A stretch of 64,000 nucleotides of DNA from Citrus sinensis. Lineage: Eukaryota > Streptophyta > Magnoliopsida > Sapindales > Rutaceae. Location: positions 6,262,001 through 6,326,000 of the forward strand of contig NC_068557.1 of assembly GCF_022201045.2 (NCBI RefSeq), read 5' to 3'. Shown here in pieces: positions 22,896 through 34,448 of this stretch; the stretch's first letter is position 1; every line of letters begins with the position of its first letter. The translations under genes and the position numbers were made by a program. The notes under the pieces were generated by a model. It did no database searches. It was not told the DNA's origin and saw only the letters and a list, made by a program, of their open reading frames with translations.

Positions 22896-25800
22896 ATTCT
22901 CCACCTCGGCGAAAAATTATCCAAATCTGAGCCGACTACCAATCAATCATCATCCCCAAAGTGGCTGCATCTTTGTGACTGCCTACATACCCAAAATTTA
23001 GGATCAAGCCAACCATAGTTCAAAATTCCTTAAGGACATAACTTAACATAATCAAATGATTTGAATTAGTTTCAAGCAATGTTGAAACTTAATTCCAGAA
23101 TCTACCTTCGTCAACATATTTGATGGATTATCTTTGGTATCGATCTTTCTCACAACACAACACTGATCTCGATAATCTCTCTCACATAATGATATTTCAC
23201 ATCTACGTGCTTCGTCCGAGCGTGATATGTTTGATTCTTCGCAAGGAATATTGCACTTTGATTATCACAGAAGACCACAATGTTCTCCTGGATTACTCCC
23301 AAATCACCTAACAAGCCCTTTAACTAGATAGCTACTTTTACAGCTTCAGTTGCTGCTATATACTCTGCTTCCGTAGTGGACAGAGCAATTGTCAATTGTA
23401 GAATCGACCTTTAGCTAACTGGACCTCCACCCAATATGAATACGTAGCCCGTTGTTGATCTTCGCTTGTCAAGATCTCCAGCGAAATCAGAATCACAATA
23501 CCCAACACATTGTTGACCACAATCCTTCTTGAACAATAATCCAATATCAATTGTCCCATACAGATATCGGAGAATCCACTTTACCGCAAGCCAGTGATTT
23601 TTACCCGGATTGTGCATGTATCGACTAATCATGCTCACTGCTTGAGATATATCGGGCCTTGTGCATATACCATAGCATACATAAGACTACCCGCAGCATT
23701 AGCATATGGAACACGAGCCATGTAATCGCGCTCATTTTGAGATCTAAGCTATGAAGAAGAGCTTAATTTGAAATGAGGAGCTAAATGTGTACATACCAGT
23801 TTAGTTTTGTCATTCATACCGAATCTTTCTAGCACTTTCTTCAAATAAAAATTTTGAGTCAACCATACGCTCGCATTCTTCTTGTCTTTCTGAATCTTCA
23901 TCCCAAGTATTCTCTGTGCATCACCTAAGTCTTTCATCTCGAACTCAGAAGCCAGCTGCTTTTTTAATCTTTCGATCTCATCTCTATTCTTCGAAGCTAT
24001 AAGCATATCGTCAACATAGAGTAACAAATAGATGAAAGCTCCATCTAGTAGTCTTCTAAAGTAAACACAATGATCGTGTTCACTTCTGGTGAATTTCTGC
24101 CCTTGTATAAATTGATCAAATCTTTTGTACCACTGCCTTGGCGATTGCTTCAGTCCGTACAAAGATATAATCAACCTACACATATGATTCTCCTTTCCAG
24201 CAACTCTGAAACTACAAGGCTGAATCATATAGATTTCCTCCTCTAAATTTCTATATAAGAACGTCGTCTTAACATCCAATTGAGTCAACTCTAACTCATA
24301 TTCTGCAACTAAAGCAAGTAGGATACGAATGAAAGTATGTTTTACAACTGGAGAGAAAACTTCATTATAGTCAATACCTTCCTTTTGAGCAAAACCTTTT
24401 GCCACGAGCCTTGCCTTGTATCGAAAAGTTGTTTGATTCGGAGATCCTTGCTTTTTGGTGTAGACCCATTTATTGCCAATAGCCCTTTTCCCCTTTGGTA
24501 ACTTTACAAGTTCTCAAGTCTGGTTTTGATAGAGAAATTTCATCTCTTCCTCCATCGCTAACTTCCAATGATCACTTTCACTGTTGCGTAATGCTTCACC
24601 GAAAGTGTTGGGGATGTCATCATCAATAACTGGAAGTGCATAGGCTACCACCATATTTTTAGTAAGCCATCCGAGTTTCTTTATCTCTCTTCTTGGCCTT
24701 TTTGTTGCTGTAAAATCATCATTATCTATATCATCAATTGTTTCTTTATTTTGTGGGACATCAGAAGAAACAATATATTCTTCAACTCTATGCGTCACCT
24801 CCATAGTTGAACCATTCTTTGATGTAGAACTAACTAGTATATATGGAGTTACATCAAACTCCACCTGCTACAGTACCTTTTTGATCTTGTTATCCACCTG
24901 CTGATAACTTGAAGCTTTCATCATTGAAGCTTCATCAAATGTGACATCTCTGCTACACATAAAATTTTTGTCTTTGAGATCTTAAAGCTTGAATCCCTTT
25001 ACTCCACCTTTGAATCCCACAAAGATAGTTTTTCTAGCATAAGGATCCAGTTTACCATCTTTGACATGATAATAAGCTGGACACCCGAATATACGAAGGG
25101 AATTATAGTCTTGTACATGCTTTCCAGACCACATTTTCATAGGAATTTTACCTCTAATTGCAGCAGAAGGCAATCGGTTTATTAAGTGACTTGCGTAACT
25201 CACAGCTTCAGCCCAAAACTTTTTATGTAAACCAGCATTAGATAATATACATCGTACCTTCTCCAGTAAAGTACGATTTATACACTCAACCACACCGTTC
25301 TGTTGCGGAGTATGTCTCACCATGAAATATCTTTTAATACCCTCGTTCTGGCATACTTGCAAGAATAGATCAGAAGTATATTCACCCTCATTATCATATC
25401 GTAATACTTTGATCTTTCTGACAGTTTGAGCCTCCCCTAATTTCTTCCATTTCACGAAAATCTCTAGAACCCCATCCTTTGCTCTCATGGTGTACACCCA
25501 CACACGTCTAGAGAAATCATCAACAAATGTAACAAAATAATGACTTCCACCAATTGATGCAGTCTTGGTTGGTCCTCATACATCACTATGAACATATTCA
25601 AGGATCTCACAAGTATTGTGATTAGTTGTACCAAACTTGACCCTTGTTTTCTGGTCTACTACACAATGCTCACATAAATTTAATTTACAGGTTTTGGTAC
25701 ATTTTAAGAGTTCATACCTCATTAGAGTTTGCAAAGACTTCTCTCCAGCATGTCCTAGTTGTACATGACATAACTTAGTGGTGTCACTGTGCGCCTCAAC

Positions 25801-27429
25801 AACATTTACTTCATCAGTTGTACCTTCCTTCAAATAGTACAAATTGTAACAGCGAGCCCCTTATAGAATCACCATGGCCCCATGTGTAAATTTTATTGCG
25901 TCATCTTCAATGGTAACCTTGTAGCCTTTAGCTTCTAAAGCACCTACAAAAATTAGATTTTTCTTTAAAGCTGGAACAAATCTAACCTCTTTGAGTTCTC
26001 TGATCATTCCATCAAACATTTTGAGTCGAATTGTTCATATCCCCATTGTGCGACAAGGTTGATCATTCCCCATCACAACTACACCGGATTCCAGATTACG
26101 AAAATTCGTAAATCATTCCTTAATAGGACACAAATGATAGGTTGCTCCAGCATCAAGTATCCACTCGTTTGAACTAGCCACGTATACTGCATGAGTAATA
26201 CTTAGTGAATAATTAGAGTCTTTATCTTTCCGTGCCATGTTTGCTGCTGCTGGTTTCTTCCCATCTCTCTTTTGAGCCTTTGGACAATCTTTCCTCCAAT
26301 GGCCATTTTCATGACAAAATGCACACTCATCTCGAGCTATATTTCTGCTTCTCAATTTGAATCGAGAATTCTTTCCACTACGCTTATTCTTTTTCTCCAT
26401 CGCCTAATCTCTATTCACCAAAGCTTCAGACGATGCTCGTTCAGAATTTTTATCATTATTCCGAATCTCCAAGTTAGTCAATGCTGTGCAAACATCTTTG
26501 AAGATGATCACACTCTTCCCATATATCAAGGTAGTCACAAAATGGCTATATTCCTCTAGTAGTGAGTGTAACAGAATCATAGCCTTAACTTCCTCCTTAA
26601 TATCTTCATCAATATTCTTCAAATCAGCAAGTAACTTTTCAAATCTTGAGACATGATCGTGCATTGCTACCTCAATCTTCTTTGAAAGCCATATACTTGG
26701 CTCATTGCACGAAGGCAGTTTTCAGGACTTTTCAGCAAGTATTTCTCCTCCAATGTACGCCACAAAGTCATCGCACACTCCTCATCTTTCACCAAGTATT
26801 TCACCTCATTGGTCAAACAAGATTTGATCTTACCACAGGCTTTCTCATTCATACAATCCTAAATTTCTTCATCATACAAGTGTCTTTTATTTTTCAGAAC
26901 AACATCGAGATCGATTTGAATAAGGGCATCCATAACTTCGCGCCTCCACATGCCGAAGTTGATTTTCCCATCAAACTTTTCAACATCGATCTTCTAGCCT
27001 CTTATAACATGTGTTGAATAGCGGTTTGACAAATCTCACATCCCACTTGAAGTGTCTCCTAAAATAGTCTCGGTAGATTTCTCCCTAATTCTGGAAGTTT
27101 CACCTTCTACCATTTTCTCAACGAACTATTTCCACTCGAAAAACTGCCTTTATTATGTTAATTTCGCGTGAATAAATGCACCAGGAAAGTTTTCAGGAGA
27201 CTGGACGGGAACTCGGTCCCAATTAAAAACCAGAATCCTTAAACTCTTATTGCCTTGTTGATAGAACTTTCCTAGACATGCAAAAATACACACTACTTAC
27301 AATAAACTGTCTCCCAAGTACAAATGGCCTTCTCCACCATATTCGTGAACAGTACCGTATATGAGAATAGTATCGTATACGTGAACAATGTCTATCCCCC
27401 AAGTACGAATCGTCGGCTCTGATACCACT
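22896..27429 (-). pseudogene. Degraded gag-pol of copia element 3
   Basis: Recognisable pieces in minus-strand order: gag (26852-26404, YLVKDEECAMTLWRTLEEKY, then LLHSLLEEYSHF); CCHC knuckle CAFCHENGHWRKDC and protease WILDAGATYHLCP (26400-26113; DAGA in place of DSGA/DTGA); pre-integrase CHVQLGHAGEKSLQ (25842-25576); integrase NEGEYTSDLF and QQNGVVECINRTL (25503-24982, where the catalytic Glu position reads Glu but the following Arg is lost); reverse transcriptase KGFAQKEGIDYNE and YVDDMLIAS (24405-23749); RNase H CDSDFAGDLDKRRSTTGYVF (23638-23411). Many stops and frameshifts lie between them. Lineage looks Tork-like, which is a guess. Confidence 0.88.
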
Positions 27430-27901
27430 TGTTGTGCGCGAAATGCAGAATCAAGCGTACCAAAAATTACACAAAAATAAAGGATACAAGAATTACATGG
27501 TTCGGCAATATGCCTACGTCTACGGGAGCAAAAGAAAAATAATTGTATTTTGAGTACAAATTTGAGTAAAGAAATCTCACTTTTCCAGAACCCAAATACA
27601 CCAAACACTCTCACACACACTCTCCAATTGCTCACACTCTTAGAAATCTCAAAAGCTTAGAAACCTATAAGCTTAACAATTTTGGGATGTTCTTAAGTTT
27701 TCAGAATGTCATTTGCTCTCTGAATGAAGCTCTATTTATAGTTGAGCTTCATTGTAAAAAGTCTTAAAATAGTTGGCAAGAGTCTTGGCAAAAGGCTTGC
27801 AATTTGGTGCCGACTTTGAAAAACAAAAGCAATGCATGTGGCTCACTTTTCCTTTTCAACCAATTTGAAAAAACTCACCAAAAATCTTTGATTTTTCAAC
27901 A
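27430..27901 (-). repeat. 5' LTR of copia element 3
   Basis: 472 bp with intact TG...CA ends. Lacks a stretch of about 12 bp present in the left copy. Confidence 0.88.
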
Positions 27902-28465
27902 CAAATGACCAAACATTTGAGGCCACATCAGTTCATGAGCTTTATGAGTTTGAGAATGGTAGCCCCTTTACTTTTTGTTCCTTCCACTGCTGATAGTAAT
28001 ATTTATTACTGCATCGGGACTGCATATGTACTAAGGGAAAATGAGCCAACCAAGGTAAAAATGCATTTCCCTTTTCTTCTATATGAGAATTTGAGATGGT
28101 TGATATTACTTCTTTCTCATTTGGGTTTTCTTGTTTTTTATCTATTAACAACTGCAGGGAAGGATGTTGGTTTTCACTGTTAGTGGCAGAGAAGGAAACC
28201 ACTGAAGCTGTGTACTCATTGAATGCCTTCAATGGTAAATTGTTGGCCTCAATCAATAGTAAAGATCCATTTGTACTCTCAGATGCTCCAAGATGATGGT
28301 GCCATTACTTGGAATTCGAAAGTGGGCATAATAGTCATGTGCGTGCCCTCTGTGTATAGACTCAAGGGGATTTAACTGTTGTCGGCGATCCAATGAAGCA
28401 AATTCCCTCATTTATCTACAAGGTATATTATTATTCTCAATTAACATTGCATTAGCCAACATCAA
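27902..28465 (+). pseudogene. DDB1 pseudogene, C-terminal exons (part 2)
   Basis: Directly after copia element 3 the frame resumes with NDQTFEATSVHELYEFENG (family DDQTFEFMSTYPLDSFEYG). After a 1-nt frameshift comes YYCIGTAYVLRENEPTK, and the donor is at 28055. The next exon (28158-28422) reads AEKETTEAVYSLNAFNGKLL, almost identical to the family, followed by disrupted sequence. The solo LTR lies in the next intron. Confidence 0.85.
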
Positions 28466-29587
28466 TGTAACGCCACAAATTTCCATAACATTAAATTATG
28501 GAAATTGGGCTTTCATTAGGAATCATGCGTGGCCTATAACCCTTATTAAAAAGGGATATTAAATTATAAATAAGGGTTATTTATGAGATAATTTTAGAAA
28601 ATGATTATTTTTCCAAATTCAATAGGGTTACTTAAGACTCCCTATAAATTCATATTTGTCCCCTTCCATAACCCTAAATCCACGACGTTTCTTCTTCTTC
28701 TCTGCTGCTCATAACGCTCTTACCCAAACCCTAGGATTCAAACCTCTGTTTAAGAGAGAATCAAAGCGATTGGTAAGTTTATTCTTCCTATTCTCAACAA
28801 ATTTCCAATCACTCTATCTATGGTTTATATTGGCATAATTTAGGCTTTGTTTAGGGTTTTGATTTATTATGAGTTTAGTTAATCAATCTTGTACGTATTA
28901 AGCACACAAGATAATTCTGGACAGCATGAGTATCTCGAATTTAAACCTATATTTTCTGAATGAGCTTTCTTATGAAATTTATATATCTGGAAACTAGACA
29001 TATAGTGCTTCTTGAATAAATTTTATTTCATTAAATTCGACTTCGTTTTCAATTTTATATCTATTTTCGAAATAGAAACCACTGCACTGGAAAACGGCGA
29101 TTCCAGCATTGCGATCGGATTCACAAGATTATTTGTACCAACACATGAACTCAAAAAATTCTGAAATTTTATATGGAAGTTAATATATGTGTCTAATACT
29201 CCCAGTTTTAATTTCATAATTTTATTATTAGTATTTTATTTTATAAAAATCTCAGAACCCGTTCGGTTTAGGTTATGTGAAAACAATTTCGAATTTGTCG
29301 AGAAATAAATAATTTTGAAAATGTTTTTGATACCGGATCCTCTTGAAAATTTTACATGGGGTACTAATGGATGTCCAGAATAGTTTCATAGAATATTATG
29401 TCATTCTGAGTTTTAGATGAAGAGTTAAAATTCTGAGAATCAGACATGTACGAGTATGAATTAGAAAAACCAGGTTCTTAGAATAAGTTATTAATTGTCA
29501 TATCTTAGTATTTGTTTAAGGTGTTGGAGGTGATTGAGCCTCTTAGAGGCATAGAGGTGTGTTAGATTTGGGGTGTGTTACAATCAA
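28461..29587. mobile_element. Solo LTR (1117 bp) with exact 5-bp target duplication
   Basis: 28466-29582 begins TGTAACGCCACAAATTTCC and ends GGTGTGTTACA, i.e. inverted TGTAAC/GTTACA-type ends with TG...CA. It is flanked by ATCAA on both sides (28461-28465 and 29583-29587). No internal domain is present, so it is the product of recombination between the two LTRs of a larger element. The TGTAACGCC start is common among plant Ty3/gypsy LTRs, but the superfamily cannot be proved from the LTR alone. Orientation is unknown. Confidence 0.8.
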
Positions 29588-30331
29588 ATACTAATAACCA
29601 AGATTACACTTGTTTAATTTTTCTCCACTTGACAAAAGGAAAAAAACTTATGTGCTTTTTGCGATAATGACAAACTCATTAGCGTTTACTAGAATTCTCT
29701 CTGTGTGATCTAATAGTTATTTTTTTCCTTCTTAATCAGCTAGTAATGTTCATTTGCTGCAACACGAGGAAACAGCTATAAGGCAGCAAGCTTGTGACGA
29801 GAATGCAAAATGGATTTCAGCTGTTGCAATTCTTGATGAGGGCGTTTATTTGGGTTTTGAGAATAATTTTAATCTCTTCATCGATCGTTAAGAGCAATAT
29901 TGAGGAGCTAGGCCGTGTTAGGGTGGTTGGCAAATATCTCCTTGAAGACTGTCAATAGAATTTTTTATGTTTCCTTTGGCAATCCTAAATTAGATTCTGA
30001 TATTGGTCAGATTCCGGTCTTGATTTTTGGCACTATTAATAGTGCTATTGTTGCTGTCACTTCCTTTCATCATAAGCAATAACATGTGTTAGAAAAAACT
30101 TCAAGCAAACTTAAGGGAGAAGACTGAAGGATCGGGAAGTTTAAATCATGAGCAGTGAAGGTTCTATAATGATGAGGAGAGGATGGCAAGTGCAAAAGAA
30201 TTCATAGATGGTAATCTAATTGAGTCATTTGTCGATCTTAGCAGTACTTTAATGCAAGAAATTTCCGTAGCTGTTGATGTTTCTGTGGAGTAGCTTGTGA
30301 AGTTAGTTGAGGGATTTAAAGGGTTACATTG
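29588..30331 (+). pseudogene. DDB1 pseudogene, last exon
   Basis: After the acceptor AATCAG (exon from 29740): HEETAIRQQACDENAKWISA, VAILDEGVYLGFENNFNLF, then a stop; later GQIPVLIFGTINSAIVAV and a disrupted C-terminal helix region corresponding to LSHEQWRSF...DGDLIESFLDLS. It ends at a TGA at 30329-30331, close to the family's natural end. At least five stops or shifts. It is immediately followed by an inverted copy of itself. Confidence 0.85.
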
Positions 30332-30745
30332 ATATCAATTACATGTCAATGTAACTCTTTTAAGTTCCTCAACTAGCTTCACAAGCTTCTCGACAAAAAC
30401 ATGAACAGCTGTGGAAATTTCTTGCGTTAAAGTATTGCCAAAATCAATAAATGGCTCAATTAAATCGCCGTCTATAAATTCTTTTGCACTTGTCATCCTC
30501 TCCTCATCATGAAATAACCTCCACTGCTCATGATTTAAACTTCTCAGGCCTTCAGTTTTCTTCCTTAAGTTTGCTTGAAATTTCTCTAGCATATGGTATT
30601 GCTTATAATATAGGGAAACATCAATAATAATAGCACCATTAACAGTGCCAAAAGTTAGGATTGGATTCTTACCCTTATCAGAATTTAACATGGGATTGTT
30701 AAGGGAACCATGATGTATCTTATTGACAAAGTCTCTAAGACGGTA
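29930..30745. repeat. Large inverted repeat of the DDB1 last exon (arms about 400 bp)
   Basis: The plus-strand arm (about 29930-30331) and the minus-strand arm (about 30343-30745) are the same exon in opposite directions. They meet at a centre of roughly a dozen bases with GTTACATTGA on one side and TCAATGTAAC on the other. By eye the arms are about 80% identical. Confidence 0.85.
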
Positions 30746-30859
30746 TTTGCCAGCCAGCTCAAGACGGTTTGGTTCCTCAATATTCCCTCTAAACGGTAGA
30801 GAGGCTAAAGTTGTTGCTAGCAACCCACTACTTCGTAGCCTGATAAAAGTGTACACCAT
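30335..30859 (-). pseudogene. Inverted DDB1 last-exon copy fused to a GDSL lipase tail (chimera 1)
   Basis: An uninterrupted 174-codon frame on the minus strand. From about residue 34 it matches the DDB1 C-terminus: KYRLRDFVNKIHHGSL, FGTVNGAIIIDV, SLNHEQWRLFHDEERM, EFIDGDLIEPFIDFG and the end EKLVKLVEELKR. The first part (VYTFIRLRSSG) is GDSL-tail DNA read out of frame; in its own frame that DNA gives WDGVHFYQATK, a stop and WVASN. Unlike the plus-strand copy, the DDB1 part has no stops. Whether it is transcribed is unknown. It is about 174 aa against about 1090 aa for full DDB1, so it could not form the propeller adaptor. Confidence 0.8.
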
Positions 30860-31057
30860 CCCAACTTATTGAAGTAATCCTTTAAAAGGTGTTCTGAGCG
30901 AGTTATTTCTGTTCCACGGCCGTTTTCCTTTGAATCAAAATTAACTCCAGCAGAGTTCTTAAGTGAACTTTTTTTTGTGGCGAACAATTAGTTAGTTAGT
31001 TTATCCGAATCAAAATAAAATCAAATCCGAAGAATGGATTTTTCTTTGGTGACATAA
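30860..31057. other. Spacer between the two DDB1-GDSL chimeras
   Basis: Contains the unassigned sequence beyond the GDSL tail of chimera 1. On the minus strand it has an open run, including NSAGVNFDSKENGRGTEIT, that I do not recognise. Confidence 0.4.
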
Positions 31058-31555
31058 AAACATCAACAATAATTTTTTTTTTAGTATTTGACCACGAGGT
31101 ATCCTAGGGAGGGCCCCAACTATGGGAGGCACCTTTAAGCCCGTACCACAACCTAGACTAGAAGTCCCCGTTCGAACCGAGAGGCACAGGTTCTCCCAAC
31201 AAAGGCGACTTCCCTGCGACTCGAACTGGGGAGCAAACCCAATCAAGCCACTTAATGGGACTCCATTGCCAGTGGAGCTAACACTTTGTTGGTAAACATC
31301 AACAATAATAGCACCATTAACAGTGGCAAAAATTAGGGTTGAAATCTTACCCTTATTAGAATTTAACATGGGATTGTTAAGGGAACCATGATGAATCCTA
31401 TTGACAAAGTCTCTAAGACGGTATTTGCTAGCCATCTCATGACGGTTTGGTTTCTCAATAATCCCTCTAAACGGTAGAGAGGCTAAAGTTGTTGTTAGCA
31501 ACCACTACTTCGTATCCTGATAAAAGTATACACCATCCCAACTTATTGATTCTGA
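31010..31555 (-). pseudogene. Second DDB1-GDSL chimera (chimera 2), interrupted by a SINE
   Basis: 31294-31555 repeats chimera 1 at high identity: KYRLRDFVNRIHHGSL, the same SLPFRG junction, and the same GDSL tail. DDB1 similarity ends soon after the SINE (IIVDV). On its right it runs directly into GDSL pseudogene 1, so this copy shows how the fusion arose and chimera 1 is its duplicate. Confidence 0.75.
31058..31309 (-). mobile_element. tRNA-derived SINE (about 220 bp) with 16-bp target duplication
   Basis: 31074-31293 is flanked by AAACATCAACAATAAT on both sides (31058-31073 and 31294-31309). Read on the minus strand it starts with a box A-like GTTAGCTCCACTGGCAATGG, has box B-like GTTCGAGTC and a second GGTTCGAAC, and ends in an A-rich tail. 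These are hallmarks of an RNA-polymerase-III-derived retroposon, similar in style to the plant Au/SB SINE families. It interrupts the DDB1 reading frame of chimera 2. Confidence 0.8.
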
Positions 31556-32848
31556 AGGCTATTTACAAGGAGCCCCTTACACTACATGTTTTTAATGGTT
31601 GCCTTTTTTCCACATCCCATGTAGGTTGTGTTATCATAAAGCCCACAGCAGAACTTGAATGGATTAACATATTCTGTATAAACGATACAAGAATGTGATT
31701 CATGTTTAGGCAGCATGCACAAATGTATCGTAACAAACTAACACTGTCATTGTGAATCAACCAGAAGCAACCGAGAAGGAAACAATCACTTAATTATTTC
31801 GCATCGCTGGTAAATTCATATGTTGCAGCGTAGACATCAACGCACGTCATTGCTGCTACTGGGAGTTCCGCTCTCAGTTTCATGTTTTTCGATTTTATGC
31901 AACCCATGTTCATCAAGAATGACTTGTTTTGGACTATGATTATAGAAAATGGGAAGCAAACAATATGCCTGTGTTGTATATCCAAAATGCCGCCCCTCCT
32001 TGATGATATAGATTCTAAAAGTGTTATTGACCAGTATGATCAAGTCAGAAATTTGTTAGTCCTTGATAACTTCTGTAAATAATATTGCTCCTCACTTGAG
32101 TGCCTGAAGCTCATCAGCTAATGATGTCTGGTAATTTTGCAAGAAGTTGATAAAAACTCATCGTTATAAATCCTACAGCAAGATCAACTTGTCCAATATC
32201 AAATGGGCAAAGAGCCTCCGCAAAGTCTTCCCGTATTGGCAGCTTGTCTCTATCTGAGTTAATCTTAGCTGAGAGCATAAAAAAGATCCAAAATTATGTT
32301 AAGAAATATCGAGTCCTGGGGGGCACCTTTACCAATGCTAAAGATTCTAGTATAACCTGCATCATAAAGACGTTTGCTGCGTGCTTTGAATTGATGAAAT
32401 CTCAATCTGCACATCAAGAGAGAAAGGACTGCCTCCAAGATCAACGAAGGACTCGTTTGGCCTTCTAATGGCTGACCTCCTGTGGCAAAATTAGCGCCAT
32501 GTCGAAGTTTTGCTCCTGGTGAATTCAGCTGCATAACACAGAGTCCAAAATGATTGAAACTTGTAGATGAGATTTTCATGCTTATACGCTAAACAGGATA
32601 AATGAAATGCTAAGAATGAGTATAAACGTAGGTAGTCTATAATCGGATGGCCATCGCAAGCTCTATCAGCTGCATTTGATGCTGGAAATGGCGTAAATGC
32701 AGCTGATGAACTGCCAGTGTCCGAATTGGAGTCACCAAAATTGTAAATCGCTGGAAATTCACAAGGTAGCAGAGTATCACCCTGACACTTAATCCCCACG
32801 AGAATAGAATAGCCCCAGCAAACAAAGCTCTCCAACACTTGATTTTCA
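31500..32848 (-). pseudogene. GDSL esterase/lipase pseudogene 1
   Basis: All five exons of the neighbouring GDSL genes can be traced: exon 1 (about 32640-32848, WRALFAGAILFSWG, frameshift, LPCEFPAIYNFGDSNSDTG); exon 2 (about 32340-32530, RHGANFATGG); exon 3 (about 32140-32260, FDIGQVDLAVGF); exon 4 (about 31795-31990); exon 5 (to 31500). Block I (GDSN) survives, but block III GQND has become GQVD and block V His is Tyr. Frameshifts are present in exons 1, 2 and 4. It belongs to a sister subtype lacking the GEGFFHKPAGR segment of the intact genes. Its 3' end is fused to DDB1 sequence. Confidence 0.8.
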
Positions 32849-34448
32849 CTTCAATTCAGCTGCTGATGATTCTGGTAACTTACATATAAACCCAGAAAAC
32901 TTTATTTAGCATAAAATTGTACAAATTTTGTGTGTGTGCAGACAAAGCAGACACCAATGTTTCATTGTGGAATTCTTGATCTAATTAGGACCACTCTTAC
33001 TTTCATATGCTATATTTCATTAAATCAAGTCGTTGATAGACAAAGATATGAAAAACAAAGAGGGAATCAGAATTCCTGATTGTGTTACACTTTTTTTGTA
33101 ATTTGATATCCCTGCAGCAGACTGCATACACATGAGCAACATTATACTTCATGGTATCTTCAAGACTGAGAAACCATAATCTTCTTAGTCATTTTATTAT
33201 TATTATTATTATTATTTAGAATAAGGATCTAAATAGGATTCTCAAATTGATTCTGAATTAACTAATCTGATTATCCGGATGCAGATTATGAGTAAAATAA
33301 ATAAGCTGTATATATTCGACCAAGAGGAACTTAATGATTATAATAATGAATTAGATAGAAATATATGATCAATTTTCATTTTGTGTTTACAAATTAATTT
33401 GGCTTATTAATAATTAAATTCCTTTATATCGTTATAAAGAAAAATGCTAATTAATTACAATATTTTGGAGAACGCAACTATCTAGGGGCATTATGCGTTT
33501 ATGACTCGAGAGAGTCCTTTAAAGCTAACTATTTATAGGGATTTTGGTTGCATGGATTGGTTCGTTTGGTTAGACTAATCCTTATTCCCAGCAAATTTTC
33601 AGGAATTTTCGAATGCTGAAACATCTTACAGGGAAGCAGATAAATTGCACCCACAATAAAACAACACAAGGATTTGAAGCAGATGGGATCTGCCGGACAG
33701 CATCTATAGGTTGCAGTTTCCAGCATTAGAAAAAATAAACACCACAGCCTGGGAGCTACCATAATTCCTATAATGCCAATCCAACACATAATCAGCAAGT
33801 GGAAAACAGAAGCTCCTGGTGTGCTTGCCCAACAACAGTTATATTTGAAAAAGTGTGTATGGCTGATGAGAAATGAGTTGGAGCTTGTGCTTGACTGCAT
33901 TTAGCTCTTTCAGTTCCAATATAAGAGACAAGCATATTGGCACAGAAGGCAGGCTACACACTTTGCTAGCTGAGCACTCATTCATTCTTTAGAAAATCGA
34001 ACCAGCATTTGTTCTGGAACATATTTGGGATTTCCTTATAAATACTAATATTAGGCTGCTAGATCCTCAAACTATGGATTTGTGGCACAGTGCAAACCAT
34101 TCCACATTAGCTAGCCTTCTAAAGAAGCTTATGCTGTCTTTGGATATTTCTTTCAATTGTTCACTTGAAATAAACAGACATGCGAGAATGACTAATAGAT
34201 ATGTATTCTGAAAATTATTATTAGAGAAATAGCAAACACACCAAAGGTTCTGGCTTAAACATAATAAAGATCAAATTCTTGAGGTTGTTCAATTATCAAC
34301 CTTTAGATCGATTGCACAAAACCATACTCCTGAATCATATAGAGAAAACTTACTGATCTGCTGCGCTCTTGTATCAAAAAAACTTGAAATTTTCACTATG
34401 AACTCCCCAAAAATCTCTATCGACCATGTATGACTCTGACAAATACCC
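32849..34448. other. Spacer between GDSL pseudogene 1 and GDSL gene 1
   Basis: Non-coding DNA with a (TTA)n run at about 33196-33220. It is matched by 39700-41150 in the second unit. A 123-codon open frame at 33529-33900 (minus) is not preserved in the second unit and is not supported as a gene. Confidence 0.6.

Larger units (their letters stand above)
22413..27906 (-). mobile_element. Copia element 3 (Ty1/copia, degraded) with target duplication
   Basis: LTRs of 478 bp (22418-22895) and 472 bp (27430-27901). The 5-bp flanks TAAAT (22413-22417) and CAAAT (27902-27906) differ by one base. The primer-binding site TGGTATCAGAGCC lies just inside the right LTR on the minus strand; GAGGTGGAGAAT precedes the left LTR as polypurine tract. 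I count about 30 substitutions between the LTRs (around 7%) plus several indels, making it the oldest of the three copia elements here. It interrupts the DDB1 pseudogene. Confidence 0.88.

Noticed and set aside
30335..30859. A novel functional 174-aa gene
   Set aside because: The open frame is a pseudogene chimera; its N-terminal third is GDSL DNA in the wrong frame, and the DDB1 part alone cannot fold as the adaptor.
31074..31293. A functional tRNA gene
   Set aside because: Box A/B-like sequences are present but no cloverleaf is evident; long A tail and target duplication show a SINE.
33529..33900. 123-codon minus-strand open frame between GDSL copies
   Set aside because: Not preserved in the second duplication unit (about 40280-40640) and has no recognisable features.
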